Source: Platynereis dumerilii
Taxonomy: Eukaryota; Annelida; Polychaeta; Phyllodocida; Nereididae
DNA: 64,000 nucleotides
Assembly: GCA_026936325.1 (NCBI GenBank)
Contig: JAPTHN010000004.1
Coordinates: 49,069,289 to 49,133,288 of the forward strand
Direction: 5' to 3'
Of this stretch, positions 58,869-64,000 are shown one piece after another. The notes under the pieces are model-generated. The model made no database searches, was not told the origin of the DNA, and saw only the letters and a program-made list of their open reading frames with translations. Each line of letters starts with the position of its first letter. The first letter of the stretch is position 1. The position numbers and the translations under genes were made by a program.

Positions 58869-59125
58869 GGTCTCTCCCATTGGTGAATATCTTGATTATT
58901 ATTATATCCTACCATTAGACACGTCTGTCCCCCATTGTTGAATATCTTGATTATTATTATAGCCTACCGTAAGACACGTCTGTCTCCTATTGTATCTTGA
59001 TTATTATTATAGCCTACCATTAGACACGTAACGTCTGTCTCCCATTGCTGAATATCTTGATTATTATTATGCCTACCATTAGACACGTCTGTCTCCTATT
59101 GGTGAATATCTTGATTGTTATTATA
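58869..59125. repeat. 55-bp satellite, left block
   Basis: About 4.7 units of GCCTACCATTAGACACGTCT, GTCTCCCATTGGTGAATATC and TTGATTATTATTATA. One unit is shortened (near 58990) and one has an ACGTA insertion. Confidence 0.93.
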
Positions 59126-60361
59126 CAGGGGATTTTACGCCAATTTTGTATTGATATACTATAACTAATGTAAAGGGAAGTCACGCAAAATGCCTATGTG
59201 CACATGCTGTGTTCAACCCATTGGTGTAACCAAACAATACACTATTTCATTCAACTGAATAGCCACGCTCGTAGCAAATGCCTTGAAGTACAGATCCTGA
59301 AAATTTAAAGGAGCTGAGCAGAATAGGTGTGTCTATATGACAGATCAAAGAAATGCTTCATTTCATTGTTTTTGCAAGTCCTGACTGCCAAACTCGCCCT
59401 AAAGAAAAAGTGGCAAATATTGGGATATTTGATGCTCTCCTGAAAATTCTACACAATTGACACACCCGAAACTTTTACAGGCAAGAGCTGGATCCTTTAT
59501 AAACAAATTGCCCACCTTAAGAACGTCCTCTCATTCTTAGAATCGTTGATCTATGACATTTTGTCAAAAATTTTGTGTCCAAGAGTGCCATGCGCTGCCA
59601 TTTTGGACTAGCTTCGCGGAAAATGACGTCACCTATAACGTCACATCTGATTGGTTGCTTGAAGATATTAATCCGCATCTATGACGTCATAATGAATGAC
59701 GTCACGATTTGCTATCCTGTTGGTATTCAAAGAGAGGCTGATACAAGTCTATGATACAAGTCATTGACCTGTCACAGATTAGACCTCTCAGCCGCTGGAA
59801 ATAGGCAATTCATGCAGCCACCAATTATTGCTATGGAACAGATCTCAATCAGGGTTTGCTTTGTGATACTTGAAGCGCTATTCAGTCAATCAGCCCCTAT
59901 TGGAAATTAAATAAAAATATAAAGATCTTTATATTTTGCTTCCAAGTAGGAAAAATAAGTTACATTAAATACAAATGTGAAAAATAGTATTTTAGAATTG
60001 ATACATGTATAGGATAAAAACAAATCTAAACATTTTTAAAATTCATAAAAGATTAAACAGAGAAAGTAAAAGCTTGACTAGGTCTCTCTTATTTTCATAA
60101 TTTCCGAAACACATTCTGATACTATCAATAACCATCACTTTTCTTGGCGCTTTTGTTAGCATTTTTCATACTGGTTGACATTTTATTTCATAGAGATGTA
60201 TTCCCCTTGAACTACCAGTCATTATTTTCTTTAAGAGTTTCAAGCAATTAGTTTGATTTATAATTGTTGCTGTTGCACGCTTGACAGAAAGAGCATCCAG
60301 AATTAAGAGTTTTTGAGGCTATTGTCTCTGGAAGTGAACATTAAATTTTACTTTTTCATTA

Positions 60362-60649
60362 GGGGCCGACCAGATTATCTTTGGGGGGGGGGGGCTATGG
60401 ATATTTGGTGAAAAAAAAAAGATTGTTTCCCACACTTGACACTGAAGAAAAAGTTTGTTCAGCACATGGATATAGAAAACAGTTTGTTTCCACCTGTATA
60501 GCTAGGGTACCGTAATGTTAAAATTCCAATAAAAAAGTTTGTCGCGAGTGCGCATGCGAAAAAAATTGCTTGTCGACGCGCCGCAAAAAAAAGAAGTTCG
60601 TCCCGAGGGTAAAGTCCATAGCCCCCCCAACTATCGTCTGGTCGGCCCC
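60362..60649. mobile_element. PIF/Harbinger-type MITE, 288 bp
   Basis: The termini are GGGGCCGACCAGATTATC and (inward) GGGGCCGACCAGACGATA, with a perfect 13-bp start. The 3-bp duplication TTA lies at 60359-60361 and 60650-60652. GGGG-type ends with a TWA target are the Harbinger pattern. A G run lies next to each end. Confidence 0.85.
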
Positions 60650-60802
60650 TTAGCCTACTTTGAATAGTACTTTGATTAAAGAGACACATAGGCCTATTGC
60701 TTGTTGTTGACTGTGAAACCAGAGGATTGTCAATCCTGTCCATTATATCATCCTGAAATCAGCTGTGACACAACAGAAGCCTTAGTTTCTATATATGTCT
60801 GA

Positions 60803-61015
60803 CACTTAAGAGAACAATTCAAGCAGTAAAAATCACCAACTGCTGAAGTTTTAAACTCAGGGTGTCTCAGCAATCAGAGGTCCATTTTTAGCGTGACAGA
60901 ATGATTCTAACCATCATTCCGTCACACTAAATATGGACCCTTGAATACTGAGGCATCTTGAGTTTGAAAATTGTGCAATGGGTGATTTTTGCTGTTTGAA
61001 TTGTTCTCTGCACTG
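60803..61015. mobile_element. foldback repeat, 213 bp
   Basis: The arms are about 105 bp. The left reads GAGAACAATTCAAGCAGTAA and the right (inward) GAGAACAATTCAAACAGCAA. Both continue through AAATCACC, AAACTCA and GGTCCAT...GTGAC to a centre near 60909. CACTT and CAGTG lie at the ends. There is no clear target duplication. Confidence 0.75.
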
Positions 61016-61564
61016 CCAAATAAATAAAACCAAAATCTAGTACCAAGAATGATTAAATTGAGACTGATAGGGCAAAAAACAGCAAAATAACTGCATTTCA
61101 TCTCACGTGGATTTCATTAAAAGATCTTATAATTAAAACTTTTAAAAGTTTTATTCGCTTTAAAATCTTTCCCTATTTTTAGCCAAAAATCTCGTTGATA
61201 CAGAATTAAAATTGCTCATATATGCCTGTTGATTAAATTTTATAGTACTTTATCTTCCCCTCTTGTTATTGTTTATGTTGTCTATTTTAATCCTATGCTT
61301 TTCTGTTTTGCCTTGATCAGTCAAGCATGCCATATCAAAAAATATATAATGCGAAATTTCATGAAAAAAGCAGCATTGTGTGAGTCCTATACTTAAGTCT
61401 CACCTACTTTACTTAATACACCCGACACCTGACTCTGGCTTGTTTTGGTTTATTTCCTCTACCCTTTTCTAGGTCAGGTCCTGTGATCTCAAAACTATGT
61501 AATTAATACACCAGACAATTTGTTATATTGTGTCTTTTCTCATGTAATTTTATATGTAATATAG

Positions 61565-62256
61565 CATATCTACTCTGATGAATGTTTCAGCTTGAGTCGT
61601 TCATCAATAACAGACATGGATAAATTACAAGCGAAGCTGATTAAGGCTTCTCTCGGCTTAAGTAAATATCTCAGGTCCTCACCATTGCTGTCTGCCCTAG
61701 GTGTGAGAAAAATTGACTGTTTAGTTCAATGTCAGTCTCTAAATTTATTCAACTCAATTATGTTAAGTAATACTAGAGCGTTTCATCTATATAATTATTC
61801 ATGTAGAAAAAATAACAGTACCGGTCTAATAGATAGAGTCAAAGCCATTTGTTTAAATAATCAATTTTCCTTTGTTAAAATCTGCTCAGACAGGTTATAT
61901 TGCAAAAGAGTATGCTCAGAACTTAAAAGAATTCCACACAATAATGGAGTAATTGATAGTTGTCGTTCTCTTTTAAACAATTATAATGAAGAAAACAAGG
62001 AGTTGCTGAAGCTTTTATTAAGGGCATTTTAATGCTCCTATCTGTTTTTATATGATGGTGCTTTTATTTTGTTATCTATACATCTTTACTTTTTTGTAAT
62101 CTCATGTCTAATGAGGCTAATAACATCTTATGTCTTATATGTCTTAAAAGGTTCATATTAGTTTAGTTTGTTCATTTTCACGGGGCTACTTATTCTACAA
62201 GTATTTTATTCTTTCTGACATCTGTTCTAAAGGTTTAATTAAATAAAAATAATTTG
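61565..62256 (+). mobile_element. LINE 3' fragment (C-terminal region and 3' UTR)
   Basis: The frame from about 61565 to 62032 reads CFSLSRSSITDMDKLQAKLI, then KASLGLSKYLRSSPLLSALG, and ends LLKLLLRAF before TAA. The pattern LDKLQ.KLIK..LGL.K..R.SPLL.AL is that of post-RT regions in non-LTR retrotransposons. About 220 bp of 3' UTR follows, ending in AATAAAAATAATTT. The RT core is missing. It is inside the TIR element at 59126-63285. Confidence 0.75.
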
Positions 62257-62806
62257 GCCTGTTAGGAAAGGCTGGAAAGCATATATATAGGCTTAAGTTT
62301 TGGCAAGTTCACACCCGCAACTTTCAAGAAATCCACTGTCATCACAATGCTAATTGCTATCAGACTCCAATTGGGCAAATAGCACTTCAAGTGTCGCAAT
62401 CCAAAACGGGATGTGTTTGCTCAATCAATCCAAAGCTATTGAAGTCACATACCCTGATTGCAATACAGGATTGCTGCCCGGGAATTGCTGAGCACTGCAA
62501 TATTTGGCCTACTACTATAACGTTGCAACAGGGCAATGACCTCCAAGAAACTCAGTTGTGACGTCATGATACTGCAATGACGTTATGCTTTGTTACATTG
62601 CTTTTAAAATGTCGAAATGTGTGCATGCAAATAGTCCCACGATTAAAGCTTAACAACACCATGAATTTACTCAAGAGATGTTTCTATCGTTTACCATGTG
62701 TACTATCAAGGGATTTAATATAGTTTTCCTGTGTTTATCTTCTGATAAACTTTCTTAAAACTTTCGACCAATCACAAAAAACTTCACGCTCAACTTCATT
62801 TCCAAG

Positions 62807-63010
62807 ATGGAGTCCAAGGGACAGTTTGTGCCACTCAAAATAAATAAAAACACTCAGACAGGAATATTGAGGGGCTGCTGGTGCTTGGATCTACATGTCG
62901 CTCATACATTTAGGCAAGGGCTCAAGTTTCCACCAGATTTCAACCACCTACTCAGGTCAGTTCTCTCAAAAAGTTGCCTTGAATCTTCAAAAACTGACTT
63001 CTTTTCTTAG
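62807..63010 (+). CDS. short unrecognised frame inside a TIR element
   Basis: 67 residues starting MESKGQFVPLKINKNTQTG and ending KTDFFS before TAG, with the start in a good context (CCAAGATGGAG). It lies 275 bp inside the right terminus of the element at 59126-63285. I do not recognise any domain. It could be the first exon of a lost transposon gene, or chance. Its composition is ordinary and not low-complexity. Confidence 0.3.
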   Translation: MESKGQFVPLKINKNTQTGILRGCWCLDLHVAHTFRQGLKFPPDFNHLLRSVLSKSCLESSKTDFFS

Positions 63011-63285
63011 GATGAACTTGGCAGCCAGAACTTCAGTCCCACTTTTTGACATGTTTTCATGACTTCCAGGTGACTTTTAGGGCCTTAATACTTCACTTAG
63101 ATCCACGAAATTTGGCACACTGTTAGATAAAACAGTTGTCTTCGTTTTTCTGTAATATTTTATAAGTACAGGTGACTCATAACCTGACCAAGCACCATTT
63201 TGTGAGTGAGGGTCTACTGACAGCGTGACTTCCCTTTATATTTTATTATACAAATAGACATATGAACTTGGCGCAGAAGCCCCTG

Positions 63286-64000
63286 TGTGTTATTATAGCC
63301 TACCATTAGACACGTCTGTCTCCCATTGGTGAATATCTTGATTATTATTATAGCCTACCATTAGACACGTCTGTCTCCCATTGGTGAATATCTTGATTAT
63401 TATTATAGCCTACCATTAGACACGTCTGTCTCCCATGGGTGAATAATTTATCTTGATTATTATTATAGCCTACCATTAGACACGTCTGTCTCCCATTGGT
63501 GAATATCTTGATTATTATTATAGCCTACCATTAGACACGTCTGTCTCCCATTGGTGAATATCTTGATTGATATTATAGCCTACTATTAGACACGTCTGTC
63601 TCCAATTGGTGAATATCTTGATTATTATTATAGCCTACCATTAGACACGTCTGTCTCCCATTGGTGAATATCTTGATTATTATTATAGCCTACCATTAGA
63701 CACGTCTGTCTCCCATTGTTGAATATCTTGATTATTATTATAGCTTACCATTAGACACGTCTGTCTCCTATTGGTGAATATCTTGATTATTATTATAGCC
63801 TACCGTTAGACACGTCTGTCTCCCATTGGTGAATATCTTGATTATTATTATAGCCTACCATTAGACATGTCTGTCTCCCATTGATGAATATCTTGATTAT
63901 TATTATAGCCTACCATTAGACACATCTGTCTTCCATTGCTGAATATCTTGATTATTATTGTAGCCTACCATTAGACACGTCTGTCTCCCATTGCTGAATA
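63286..64000. repeat. 55-bp satellite, right block, runs off the window
   Basis: About 13 units of the same 55-bp repeat as 58869-59125, with few differences between neighbours. It continues past the window end, so its real length is unknown. Confidence 0.95.

Larger units (their letters stand above)
59126..63285. mobile_element. 4.2-kb TIR element inserted in the satellite
   Basis: The left end CAGGGGATTTTACGCCAA and the right end (inward) CAGGGGCTTCTGCGCCAA are followed about 45 bp further in by the shared AAAGGGAAGTCACGC. TTATTATA flanks the element (59118-59125 and 63290-63297), with four extra bases (TGTG) at the right, but the satellite unit itself contains this word. It carries a Harbinger MITE, a foldback repeat and a LINE fragment. 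The only frame of note is at 62807-63010. The superfamily is uncertain. Confidence 0.7.

Overview
This is a 64-kb eukaryotic window that is AT-rich, intron-bearing and crowded with repeats. The high density of short TAGGCCTA-type motifs, long (GATA)n arrays, a tRNA-derived SINE family, many hAT miniature transposons and a family-92 glycosyltransferase suggest a marine invertebrate. An echinoderm is my best guess, made by impression rather than by a species-specific marker.

Host coding sequence is sparse. I can support two genes, both on the minus strand. One (24805-25661 and 19857-20110) is two frame-coherent exons of a Ser/Pro/Asn-rich, low-complexity protein with a possible PP1-docking KxVxF motif; its later exons were not found. 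The other (40032-41390) is a complete single-exon coding region for a type II membrane glycosyltransferase of family GT92, behind a probable 5' non-coding exon that ends at 43377.

The rest is mobile and tandem DNA. 1-19.8 kb holds SINE copies (one split by a mariner-like MITE, one split by a hAT), LINE tails, minisatellites and a hairpin-ended element (10425-11608). 20-30 kb is the intron and upstream region of the first gene plus a 320-bp tandem repeat. 30-39 kb holds a hAT sitting inside a GATA array, a CACTA-like element carrying a LINE, and several MITEs with exact target duplications. 43.9-50.2 kb holds a dispersed repeat with a mariner-like element inside it, then two more hairpin-ended elements. 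50.95-57.9 kb is a transposon nest up to four levels deep, resolved by target-site duplications. 58.9-64 kb is a 55-bp satellite split by a 4.2-kb terminal-inverted-repeat (TIR) element.

The most unusual signal is shared by three elements of unrelated sequence (10425, 48244 and 49671). Each carries a hairpin of about 140-170 bp. The only regular interruptions in the stems are tandem GA/GA mismatches placed exactly symmetrically, and each hairpin is capped by a C(GNA)G triloop. Both motifs are known to be unusually stable in single-stranded DNA. Together with a shared GTTWTATC-like terminus and, in two of them, a CCAATCAG box, this suggests a transposon superfamily selected for DNA hairpin structure.
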